NCBI RefSeq assembly: GCF_025907915.1
Contig: NZ_JAPAAF010000005.1
Span: 62,001-126,000 of the forward strand
DNA length: 64,000 nt
Source: Gaoshiqia sediminis
Lineage (GTDB): Bacteria; Bacteroidota; Bacteroidia; Bacteroidales; Prolixibacteraceae
Reading direction: 5' to 3'
Under the pieces are notes generated by a model that did not search any database, was not told the origin of the DNA, and saw nothing but the letters and a program-made list of their open reading frames with translations. Positions 18,858-26,958 of the stretch are shown here, one piece after another. The translations under genes and the position numbers were made by a program. Every line of letters starts with the position of its first letter. Within the stretch, counting starts at the first letter, position 1.

Positions 18858-19883
18858 TCAGTCTTCAATCAGTTGTTTCAACGTTTCAATCCAAAGCGGG
18901 TGATCGTTTAAACTTTTCACCAGTTGTACTTTCTCTCCGCCGTGTTCAACAAACAATTCCTGGTATTCGCAACCGATTTCCACCGTAGTTTCCAGGCAAT
19001 CGGCCACAAAGGCAGGAGCAACCACCAAAACGCGTTTTTTGCCTGCTTTTGCCATGCCAATCAGGTTCTCATCGGTAAAAGGTTTCAGCCAGTTTTTGGT
19101 TAGGCGCGACTGAAATGACACCGAGTAGTCTTCCTTTTTCAGGTTCAGGGCAGCAGCCAGCAAACGGGTGGTTTCGTAACAGGTTGCTTTGTAGCAATAT
19201 TTACCGTGCGGTGGAAGGGCTGTTTCGCAGCTGCAATTCACCGATTTTACTTCGGGATGAACTTTATCCACCTGCCGGTTTGGCAAACCATGATACGAAA
19301 AAATCAGATGGTCCCAGGTTTCCGGGTTGTACGCACGAATGCGATCGGCAAAAGCCTCCAGAAACTGCGGATGATCGTAAAACTGGCTCACCATGCGCAC
19401 TTCGGGAATAACTTCCCAGCGGGCAATTTCCTGAGAAACAAATTGAAAAATGGTTCCGGTTGTTGACGAAGCATATTGGGGAAAAACCGGGATCACAATC
19501 ATTTTTCCGAATCGTTTGTCCCGAACCTCGCGCAAAACCATCTTCAACGACGGATTCTGGTAACGCATGGCGGTAAACACTTCATAATCGTCCCCCAGCG
19601 CTTCTTGCAACTTAGTCCGGTTTTTTTCAGCATTCACCATTAATGGCGAGCCTTTTTCAGTCCACAGAATTTTGTACAATTCGGTTGATTTGGGAGCCCG
19701 AAATGGAACGATAATCAGGTTCACCAGGATTTTTTGCGGGATGAGCGGTAAATCGATTACGCGACGGTCATTCAAAAACTGAAATAAATACTTTCGGACA
19801 GCAGGTACTGTTGGCGCATCGGGTGTTCCAACATTTACCAGCAAAACTGCGGTGCGGTTTGAATTATCGTTTCTTGTTGCCAT
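18858..19883 (-). CDS. hemH: Ferrochelatase
   Basis: This is the last heme step, inserting Fe2+ into protoporphyrin IX. The 341 residues have the ferrochelatase fold signatures: TAVLLVNVGTPDAPTVPAVR at the N-terminus, GSPLMVNAEKN, the catalytic-region HLIFSYHGLPNRQV (His of SYHGLP), and SFQSRLTKNWLKPFT with VLVVAPAFVADCLET. A cysteine pair (VNCSCETALPPHGKYCYKAT) is seen; some ferrochelatases carry a 2Fe-2S cluster, but this spacing alone does not prove one. It is the last gene of the hemN-hemG-hemF-hemH run, 13 bases after hemF. The protoporphyrin pathway matches the presence of hemG and hemF. Confidence 0.95.
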   Translation of the reverse strand: MATRNDNSNRTAVLLVNVGTPDAPTVPAVRKYLFQFLNDRRVIDLPLIPQKILVNLIIVPFRAPKSTELYKILWTEKGSPLMVNAEKNRTKLQEALGDDYEVFTAMRYQNPSLKMVLREVRDKRFGKMIVIPVFPQYASSTTGTIFQFVSQEIARWEVIPEVRMVSQFYDHPQFLEAFADRIRAYNPETWDHLIFSYHGLPNRQVDKVHPEVKSVNCSCETALPPHGKYCYKATCYETTRLLAAALNLKKEDYSVSFQSRLTKNWLKPFTDENLIGMAKAGKKRVLVVAPAFVADCLETTVEIGCEYQELFVEHGGEKVQLVKSLNDHPLWIETLKQLIED

Positions 19884-19896
19884 AAATTGTCTTGGG

Positions 19897-20793
19897 TTAC
19901 AGATTTAGCCAGTCAATATTTTTTTTCAATAAATTCAGTGTCTCTGCTTCTTTCGAGCCTTTTTCCGCCGCGTAATCATACGCCCATGACGCTATTGGCG
20001 GCATACTCAGAAAGATCGATTCCGTGCGTCCGTTCGATTCCAAACCGAATTTAGTCCCTATGTCGTATAGCAGGTTAAACTCCACATAGCGGCCTCTTCG
20101 CAGATATTGCCATTTTTTTTCGATGTCGGAATACTTCCTGTTCCGGTTTTTATTCAGCAACTCAATATAGACGCGCGGATAGGCTTTGGCCAGGTCGATG
20201 GTAAAGGCAAACAACTTTTCAAATTGCTTCTCTTCAACTGCCGGTTGATGATCAAAAAAAATTCCGCCTATGCCACGGGTTTCTTCCCGGTGTTTCAGAT
20301 AGAAATAGTCATCGGCCCAAACCTTAAAGTCGGGATAAAAATTGGTATCGAACCGGTCGCAAACAGTCTTTAGTTCGCGATGAAACCAGCCAGCCTCCTG
20401 CCTGTCCACGTAATGCGGGGTAAGGTCGATGCCACCGCCAAACCACGATTGTCCGGAGCTCAGCTCAAAATAACGAACATTCATATGGGTGATGGGCACA
20501 TACGGGTTGCAGGGATGAATGATTGAAGAAATACCGCTGGCGAAATATTCCTGGCCTTCTTCGATATTCAAGGTCTGGCGCATCGTTTCGGTAACGGGCC
20601 CACCAACAGCCGAAAAGTTGACCGCGGCTTTTTCAATCGCATCGCCTCCCTGAAAAACCATGGTATGCCCGTATCCGATATCTTTTTTCCAACTGTCCGT
20701 TTTAAAAGCCGATTTCCCATCGGCCGTCTGCAATTGTTTACAAATTTGTTGTTGCAAGGTGCGGTAAGTGGTTGCCACCCGTTCTTTTCTCAT
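19897..20793 (-). CDS. hemF: Oxygen-dependent coproporphyrinogen III oxidase
   Basis: The enzyme converts coproporphyrinogen III to protoporphyrinogen IX using O2. From the ATG at 20793 (MRKERVATTYRTLQQQICKQ) it is 298 residues, normal for HemF. Recognisable stretches are GGGIDLTPHYVDRQEAGWFH, YPDFKVWADDYFYLKHR, RGIGGIFFDHQ and RRGRYVEFNLLYDIGTKFGL, then ESIFLSMPPIASWAYDY. An upstream in-frame ATG at 20865 would overlap hemG by 20 bases and adds a stretch not conserved in HemF, so the inner start is preferred. Both HemF and HemN occur in the same operon, covering aerobic and anaerobic heme synthesis. Confidence 0.95.
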   Translation of the reverse strand: MRKERVATTYRTLQQQICKQLQTADGKSAFKTDSWKKDIGYGHTMVFQGGDAIEKAAVNFSAVGGPVTETMRQTLNIEEGQEYFASGISSIIHPCNPYVPITHMNVRYFELSSGQSWFGGGIDLTPHYVDRQEAGWFHRELKTVCDRFDTNFYPDFKVWADDYFYLKHREETRGIGGIFFDHQPAVEEKQFEKLFAFTIDLAKAYPRVYIELLNKNRNRKYSDIEKKWQYLRRGRYVEFNLLYDIGTKFGLESNGRTESIFLSMPPIASWAYDYAAEKGSKEAETLNLLKKNIDWLNL

Positions 20794-20845
20794 AATAGTT
20801 GAAATAATCCGGTTAATTTTCCCGCACAACGGTCTGATCGGCGGG

Positions 20846-22192
20846 CTATCCAATCGTTTCAGCAATCATCTTTCCCTGTTTGATCCGGTCGGCCATGCCA
20901 ATACCATCGCGTATGTTTCCGGCCAAAATCAAGCCCGGGAAAGCTTCTTCCAGTTCAGCAATGGCCTGCAGTTTTTCGGTTGATTCGATGCCATACTGAG
21001 GAATGGCGTGCTGATAACGATTAATTACCAACAAATCAGGCGCCCACTTTGTTAAGCCAAGCATGGATTTTAATTCAACAGAAACGATCGTTTTAATCTC
21101 ATCATCCGAAAGATCAACCATTTCAGGTTTGCGCACGCCTCCCAAAAAAGTCGAAATCAGCACACCTCCTTCCGGTGCTCTTCCTTTTAAAAATGAAGAC
21201 AGGAACAGCGCACCCAATACCTGCCGGTTTTCACGAAAAGGCACCAATCCGCCAAATGCTTTCAGTTCAATACCTTCCCAGTTTTTGAAACCTACCGAAA
21301 CCTGTACCACACGGGCATATGGCAACTTTTCTATTTTCGACAACTGTTCGGTTGGTAAAAATTCGAAAATATTCTTAAGTTCGTATGCGCCAATGGTTGA
21401 AACTACCTGATCAAAAGGCATTTCGTGCCTGTCAGCACCCGAAATCAGATACCCCGGACCGGAACGCCCGACATTGATTTTTCCGCAATTTAATTGTATG
21501 CGCTCCTTCCCTATTTCTTTCACCAACGCGGCAATTAAGGTGGAGAGCCCTCCGGAAAGGGCGAAAACCTGTCGGGTCGCTTTTTTATCCCGTTCTGTTT
21601 TAGGTTCTTTGGCCTTTTTAATTGAACCACCGATAAAACTACCGTATTTCTGCTCCAGGTTATACAATTTGGGCAGGGCATATTTGGTGACCAACTTTTC
21701 CGGATCGCCGGAATAAATGCCCAGGATGAATGGATCGACCGCATAATCCAGGAAGCTTTTCCCCATGCGCCGCCGCACCATATCGGCCAGCGATTCGTTG
21801 GGATCGGCGCCCGGCTGGCAGAAAGGCTCGCCCAGTAACCGCAACTTATCTGCAAAGGTGAACAGGGGCGTAGTAATGCCCCCGATCAATCCGGATGGCA
21901 AAGTATGCCAGCGCCCGTTTTTCCATATCCAGCGGAATTTGGCGTTTTCATCGGCGATCTCAAGCTGGCAATGTCCTCCCAATTCTTCAATCAGTTCAGC
22001 AGCTTCCGGCGTACCCAAAACGCCCGTACTCGGTCCGTTTTCGAAAATAAAACCATCCTTTTGTACCGTTTGGATCACCCCTCCTGCCCGATCTGCTTTT
22101 TCAAAAATGGTAACATCAACCCCTTTCTTCCGAAGATAATAGGCAGTGGTCAGGCCGGTAAGTCCGGCTCCAATAACGGCAACTCGTTTCAT
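20846..22192 (-). CDS. hemG: Protoporphyrinogen oxidase, FAD-dependent (HemG/HemY type)
   Basis: The enzyme oxidises protoporphyrinogen IX to protoporphyrin IX with FAD, probably at the membrane face. The 448 residues start with the dinucleotide-binding motif VAVIGAGLTGLTTAYYL and the FAD ribose-binding acid in VTIFEKADRAGGVIQT. The C-terminal FAD segment is GLILAGNIRDGIGMADRI. It is the amine-oxidase-like HemY/PPOX type, not the short flavodoxin-like E. coli HemG; Bacteroidota annotations commonly use either symbol. It sits between hemN (62 bases upstream) and hemF (52 bases downstream of its stop). Confidence 0.93.
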   Translation of the reverse strand: MKRVAVIGAGLTGLTTAYYLRKKGVDVTIFEKADRAGGVIQTVQKDGFIFENGPSTGVLGTPEAAELIEELGGHCQLEIADENAKFRWIWKNGRWHTLPSGLIGGITTPLFTFADKLRLLGEPFCQPGADPNESLADMVRRRMGKSFLDYAVDPFILGIYSGDPEKLVTKYALPKLYNLEQKYGSFIGGSIKKAKEPKTERDKKATRQVFALSGGLSTLIAALVKEIGKERIQLNCGKINVGRSGPGYLISGADRHEMPFDQVVSTIGAYELKNIFEFLPTEQLSKIEKLPYARVVQVSVGFKNWEGIELKAFGGLVPFRENRQVLGALFLSSFLKGRAPEGGVLISTFLGGVRKPEMVDLSDDEIKTIVSVELKSMLGLTKWAPDLLVINRYQHAIPQYGIESTEKLQAIAELEEAFPGLILAGNIRDGIGMADRIKQGKMIAETIG

Positions 22193-22254
22193 AGCTTATT
22201 TTATATGCGTATTCATTATTAATTTATGACGAAACACAAACTGTCAATTTCAAT

Positions 22255-23631
22255 TTATACCGATTGCGAAAACTTTCGGGTGGTATCGCCTGCATGAATA
22301 TCGAAAACTGCAGCAATATTGCGCAAGAAGAAACGGCCAAGATCGTGGATCACCAGTTCATCATCGTTATAATCGAGCAATTGATCTGCCTTAAACGGAT
22401 CGAGTTTTTTGTTGCTGAAATTCAGCATGTCTTTTATTTCCTGGACTGTTGTTCCAAAATTTGTTGCCACCTGTTGCCACGAAAGGTACTGGTTGCACAT
22501 GATTTCGTTGATGATCTGACGGATAATTTTTTCGGGTCGTGACAGCGAATAGCCCTTTACGACAAGGATTTCGCCCTTTTCGATGTGTTCAATATATTCT
22601 TTCACCGTCCGGGCATTTTGCGCATATACGTTTTCCAGCTGGCTGATCCCGGTAACGCCAAACGCATAAACCTGCCCGGTGGTTTCGCGGGTACAGTATC
22701 CCTGGAAATTTCGGTGCAGGCTACGGCTTTGCAAGGCCTGTGCCATGTCGTCTTCCGGTTTGGCATAATGATCCAAACCAATCGGAATGTAGCCGGCTGC
22801 CTTCATCAGTGCCCAGGCCTCCTCGAACATTTTCACCTTTTCATCGGCCGATGGCAAGCCATAATCTTCCAGTTTTTGCTGGGCCTTTTTCACCCATGGC
22901 ACATGCGCATACGAAAAGGTCACCAACCTGTCTGGCGAAATAGCCAATGCCCTTTCCATCGTTTTGGCAAAAGATTCGGCTGTTTGAAACGGTAACCCGT
23001 AAATAAAGTCGAGATTGACTGACATCCCCGGATGCGACTTGATCAGCTGATACAGCTCTTCGATAGAAATAACGGGCACTTCGCGGCGAACGGCATTTAG
23101 TACATCTTCACGAAAATCCTGTACTCCCATGCTAATGCGGTTGAAACCAAATGATGCCAAATCGGCGATATACTTCGCATCCAAGTGGGCAGGATTACAC
23201 TCCACAGCAATTTCGGGTTTGTCAATAAATTGAAATTCCGAAGTCAGGATACCCATAATTTCGCCAATATACGACGACGGAAGCGCGTTGGGCGTACCGC
23301 CGCCCCAGTGGATTTGAGACACTTTCCGGTTTTTGTCAAGTAATGGCCTGATCATGGCAATCTCTTTTTTCAGCGCATCCACATATGTTCGCATCAGTTT
23401 CCGGTCTTTCGTGATGTGGGTGTTACATCCGCAATACAAACACAACTGTGTGCAGAAAGGAATATGCAGGTAGATACTTATATTTTCCGGTTTTTCCTGA
23501 TTGGATTGTTCCACTGCTTTCAAATATTCGGCAGTCCCGAAATCGTCGCCAAAAAAATTTGCCGGCGGATAACTGGTATAGCGTGGTACAGGTACATTAT
23601 ATTTCTCAATCAATGTTTGAGGTATCTTCAT
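22255..23631 (-). CDS. hemN: Oxygen-independent coproporphyrinogen III oxidase (radical SAM)
   Basis: The enzyme performs the anaerobic version of the HemF reaction. From the ATG at 23631 (MKIPQTLIEKYNVPVPRYTS) it has 458 residues, the length of true HemN; shorter HemW proteins act as heme chaperones. The radical-SAM cluster motif is IPFCTQLCLYCGCN (CxxxCxxC plus the extra Cys seen in HemN), followed by IHWGGGTPNAL. The YTSYP segment near the N-terminus is also HemN-specific. The first ATG of the frame at 23649 adds six residues; the inner one is the better match. It is the first of four heme genes on the strand. The regulator gene 170 bases upstream points the same way. Confidence 0.94.
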   Translation of the reverse strand: MKIPQTLIEKYNVPVPRYTSYPPANFFGDDFGTAEYLKAVEQSNQEKPENISIYLHIPFCTQLCLYCGCNTHITKDRKLMRTYVDALKKEIAMIRPLLDKNRKVSQIHWGGGTPNALPSSYIGEIMGILTSEFQFIDKPEIAVECNPAHLDAKYIADLASFGFNRISMGVQDFREDVLNAVRREVPVISIEELYQLIKSHPGMSVNLDFIYGLPFQTAESFAKTMERALAISPDRLVTFSYAHVPWVKKAQQKLEDYGLPSADEKVKMFEEAWALMKAAGYIPIGLDHYAKPEDDMAQALQSRSLHRNFQGYCTRETTGQVYAFGVTGISQLENVYAQNARTVKEYIEHIEKGEILVVKGYSLSRPEKIIRQIINEIMCNQYLSWQQVATNFGTTVQEIKDMLNFSNKKLDPFKADQLLDYNDDELVIHDLGRFFLRNIAAVFDIHAGDTTRKFSQSV

Positions 23632-23800
23632 GATAGCTATGTATTTCAATTAAAAAAGGAAGTTGGGCTGAATGATGCCGGATGCATTTTCAGTATGTGC
23701 TAAAAATAACAAAAAATGATGGCGCCCGAAATGGACTTGATAAATATCAGCTGTTGCAAATTCGTCCAATTGTCCAAATATTAGGAAGTAAAATTGTGGA

Positions 23801-24676
23801 TCATACGTTTAAAAAGTATTTTTTGAAAGTATTTACCTGGCTGATCGTCCTGAAATTTGCAGGAAGATGAGGTTCGTGTTTCATCACCTGAGCACCGGTT
23901 ACAAAGATTTTTTTCTTTTTAAAAACCGTATTCAACTTGTTAAAATACGCTTCAAGCTCTTCCTTTTCAATTGCATTAATAAAAGCCGTAAACACATAAT
24001 CGACTTTCGTCAAATCGGTAAGACCGGATAAGTCTTCGAACGGCACATTTTGCCCTAGGTAAATGGTCTTGTAGCCGTATTTCAGTGCCAGGTAATTGTA
24101 AAAAAGAAGCCCCAGTTCGTGCATTTCATTTTCGGGAAGAAAGAATAATACGGTTTTATCGGCCTGGTAATTGCGGTAAGCAGCCGCTTCGGTAATTAGG
24201 CGTTGGCGCAACAAATTGGAAACGAAATGTTCCTGTGCCGGAAAGATGGAACCAATTTGCCAAAAAATGCCAATCTTTTCGAACAATGGGAAAACGGTTT
24301 CCAGTACAACCTGTTCAAAGCCATGTTCATTAATTTGCCGATCGAGCAATATCTCGAACTGCTCATCGTCAAAATTCACCATGTGAATCACGAGCTGATC
24401 GATGATATTTTCCATACCGGTAACCTGTCGGCTCAATTTCAACACCTCGTCGTGTATGCGGTGATCATCGTAGCCGGAAACTTTCGAAATCTTAAAGCCA
24501 TTCTTTACCAACGCCGATACATTCAGCAGGCGCTTTAATTCCTCATCACTGTAATACCGAATGTTGGTAGTGGTACGGTGCGGCACCAGCAAGCCATAGC
24601 GTTTCTCCCAAATACGGATGGTGTGCGCCTTTATACCCGAAAGCGTTTCCAAATCTTTAATGGTATAGTAGTTCAT
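23801..24676 (-). CDS. MerR-family regulator with cobalamin-binding domain (CarH/LitR-like)
   Basis: The 291 residues combine an N-terminal MerR winged helix (YTIKDLETLSGIKAHTIRIW, 4-23), a four-helix bundle and a Rossmann-like B12 domain. Trp139 is followed after nine residues by Glu149-His150, the W-x9-EH signature of light-sensing CarH proteins. Glu184-x-His186-x-x-Gly189 fits the ExHxxG motif whose His ligates cobalt in base-off B12. CarH holds DNA as an adenosylcobalamin tetramer in the dark and releases it in light. The residue after Trp139 is Gln, where as I recall Thermus CarH has the His that ligates cobalt after illumination, so the photochemistry may differ. The neighbouring heme genes make phototoxic porphyrins, so light or B12 control of them is plausible but inferred. 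Confidence 0.85.
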   Translation of the reverse strand: MNYYTIKDLETLSGIKAHTIRIWEKRYGLLVPHRTTTNIRYYSDEELKRLLNVSALVKNGFKISKVSGYDDHRIHDEVLKLSRQVTGMENIIDQLVIHMVNFDDEQFEILLDRQINEHGFEQVVLETVFPLFEKIGIFWQIGSIFPAQEHFVSNLLRQRLITEAAAYRNYQADKTVLFFLPENEMHELGLLFYNYLALKYGYKTIYLGQNVPFEDLSGLTDLTKVDYVFTAFINAIEKEELEAYFNKLNTVFKKKKIFVTGAQVMKHEPHLPANFRTISQVNTFKKYFLNV

Positions 24677-24824
24677 GTTGTTGCATTTGTGTGTTCAGAA
24701 GATCCAAAGCTGCTATAATTTTATGACTATCACGATCTGCTTCATTTATTTTACAAAAGAAACAATTACCAGTAGAACAGTCAAAGAGCCTTTTTGTTTC
24801 ATGATATCGACAAAAAAATAAACA

Positions 24825-24832
24825 CAAATATA
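24825..24832 (-). promoter_or_regulatory. Likely -7 box (TATATTTG) for the CarH-like regulator gene
   Basis: The minus strand reads TATATTTG, a perfect TAnnTTTG, giving a leader of roughly 145 bases before the ATG at 24676. The leader would be a natural place for an operator, but no clear inverted repeat was found in it. Confidence 0.48.
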
Positions 24833-24869
24833 ATCCAAACCGGGTGTAAACAGATTCTTACTTTTCCAC

Positions 24870-24877
24870 TATTTTTG
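24870..24877 (+). promoter_or_regulatory. Likely -7 box (TATTTTTG) for the BatA-like gene
   Basis: TATTTTTG fits TAnnTTTG and lies 26 bases before the ATG at 24904, a typical leader length. It is divergent from the box at 24825-24832, with 37 bases between them, so both may answer to one regulator. Confidence 0.48.
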
Positions 24878-24903
24878 GACTATCTGAAAAACCACCGGAA
24901 ACA

Positions 24904-26958
24904 ATGAGATTTATTGACCCTCTATTTTTATATGCGCTGCTATTGGTACTTCTGCCTATTCTTATTCATATTTTTCAATTTAAGCGCTATAAAACCGTCT
25001 ATTTCAGCCAGGTTGGTTTTCTGAAAGCCATCAGACAAGAATCAAAAAAAAAGAACGACGTCAAGCAATTACTCATTTTGTTGTCGCGAATATTGGCGAT
25101 TATTTTCCTGGTACTGGCCTTTTCGCAGCCCTATATTCCGGTTAGTCAAAAAGAAAGGAAAACCGCACGGCAATTGGTTGGTGTGTACATCGACAACTCG
25201 TTCAGCATGAAACGTATGGCTGAAAACGGAAGTTTGCTGGAACTCGCCAAAAACAAGGCGGTGGAGATTGTTAATAATTACGGACCTGGCACCGATTTCA
25301 TGTTATTGACCAACCAGGATGATATCCGGCTGCAGCAAGTATTAACACGTGAACAGTTTATTGCCCAGGTTGCCAAAACGGACGAAAGCCCGGTTTCGCT
25401 TCCTTTGTCTCGGGCCATGCGCTTGCTGGAAAACCGAATGGATAAAACTTCGGGCAGCTCTGGGAAGAGCGTTTACTTGCTTTCCGATTTTCAGCAATTC
25501 AGCAGTGATTTCGACCAGCTTGCCCCCGACAGCAACCTGAATGTTTTATTAGTGCCTTTTGAAGCGCCAGCCGATAACAATCTGATGATTGACTCATGTT
25601 GGTTTGAAACACCGGGAAGGAGACCGAACCAAGCTGAAAACCTGCATGTTCGGGTGAAAAACTTATCGGGACAAACCGTCCAAAACCTGCCTGTCAGGCT
25701 GATGCTGAACGACTCGCTGAAAGCCGTAAACACACTCACGATCGGTCCGAATGAAACAGCAGAATTTCAGCTGAATTACCGAAACAACAGGCAAGGGACT
25801 CACTTGGGTAAAGTTGGGATTGATGACTACCCGGTTGTTTTCGATAACACCTGTTACTTTAGTTACCAAGTAGAGCCGAAAGTGAATGTGCTGGCCGTTT
25901 CGCCTTCGGGGCAGGTAGCTGTCCGGTACCTGGAAAAGCTTTTTCGGGACGATGAAAACATGCTCTTTGAGCATGTGGAGGACAAGAAAATTCAGCTAAG
26001 CCAAATCAATCGTTACCAATGTATTTTCTTGTTGAATTTGGATGAGCTTCCTGGTGGATTAACAGCGGCATTACTGGATTTTGTACGGCAAGGCGGCACC
26101 CTGTGTATCTTCCCCGGTAATGATGCTGACCTGCCTGCCTACAATCAATTGTTCAGCGAACTGGCATCCGGGAGCATTGGGCGGAAAGACACCAGCAGCC
26201 AGCGAATGGCTGAAATTAATTACAAACACCTGCTTTTCCGGGAGGTCTTTCTTCATGAAAAAGAAAAACCGGAACTTCCCTTTCTGAAAGTCACCTACCG
26301 GTTGCAAACAGGAACAAATTCACCCGAAACACGGATCATCACCACTAACAGCGGAAATCCGGCTTTGGCCGAATATCCTTACGGGCTGGGGCGACTGTAC
26401 CAGTTTAGTTTTCCGCTTGATCAGGCAGTGACCGACTTTTACAAACAAGCCCTGTTTGTGCCGGTGCTATATAACATGGCACTAAACAGTAGCGAACCAC
26501 AGGTGATCCAATACCCGCTGGGCGGTTACCAAGCGATTGAGCTGCGAAAAAAGGCAGAATTCCTGCCAAGCAACTTGATTACCATTACCCGGGCTGAAAG
26601 TGGAGACGAAAGCCAATTGCCGGTACTAAACGATCGTGGCGATTATTTTACCATCAACCCCACTCCATTTGCAAATGACGCCGGTTTTTACCGGTTAAGC
26701 AACGCTTCAGAAACGTTTATGACACTGGCCTTCAATTACAACCGAAAAGAATCGCTGTCACCGTTTTATGCGGTAGCTGAACTGGTGAAACTCACCGGGC
26801 ATTGGCAAAATACACCGCAGGTGATCGACAGTAAACTGCCTGATTTTCAGCAACGGATTAAGGAGGCCAACAAGGGCACTGAGCTTTGGAAATATTTCAT
26901 TCTGCTGGCTTTACTATTTGTATTGACAGAAGCTGCAATTATCCGTTTTTGGAAGTAG
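24904..26958 (+). CDS. BatA-domain membrane protein
   Basis: The 684 residues begin with the characteristic BatA N-terminal domain: a hydrophobic helix (PLFLYALLLVLLPILIHIF), the conserved FKRYKTVYFSQVGFLKAI, then a second helix (ILLSRILAIIFLVLAFSQPY). A von Willebrand A-like region follows, with VGVYIDNSFSM (a DxSxS-like site reduced to DNSFS) and SVYLLSDFQQF. Beyond about residue 230 come beta-rich domains and a region resembling glutamine-amidotransferase-like ThuA/DUF4159 folds (GGTLCIFPGNDADLPAY). A C-terminal membrane helix (YFILLALLFVLTEAAIIRFW) ends it. Such large proteins are common in Bacteroidota and lie near MoxR/DUF58 genes in other genomes; those partners are not here. Its end overlaps the convergent histidine kinase gene by 20 bases. 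Confidence 0.82.
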   Translation: MRFIDPLFLYALLLVLLPILIHIFQFKRYKTVYFSQVGFLKAIRQESKKKNDVKQLLILLSRILAIIFLVLAFSQPYIPVSQKERKTARQLVGVYIDNSFSMKRMAENGSLLELAKNKAVEIVNNYGPGTDFMLLTNQDDIRLQQVLTREQFIAQVAKTDESPVSLPLSRAMRLLENRMDKTSGSSGKSVYLLSDFQQFSSDFDQLAPDSNLNVLLVPFEAPADNNLMIDSCWFETPGRRPNQAENLHVRVKNLSGQTVQNLPVRLMLNDSLKAVNTLTIGPNETAEFQLNYRNNRQGTHLGKVGIDDYPVVFDNTCYFSYQVEPKVNVLAVSPSGQVAVRYLEKLFRDDENMLFEHVEDKKIQLSQINRYQCIFLLNLDELPGGLTAALLDFVRQGGTLCIFPGNDADLPAYNQLFSELASGSIGRKDTSSQRMAEINYKHLLFREVFLHEKEKPELPFLKVTYRLQTGTNSPETRIITTNSGNPALAEYPYGLGRLYQFSFPLDQAVTDFYKQALFVPVLYNMALNSSEPQVIQYPLGGYQAIELRKKAEFLPSNLITITRAESGDESQLPVLNDRGDYFTINPTPFANDAGFYRLSNASETFMTLAFNYNRKESLSPFYAVAELVKLTGHWQNTPQVIDSKLPDFQQRIKEANKGTELWKYFILLALLFVLTEAAIIRFWK

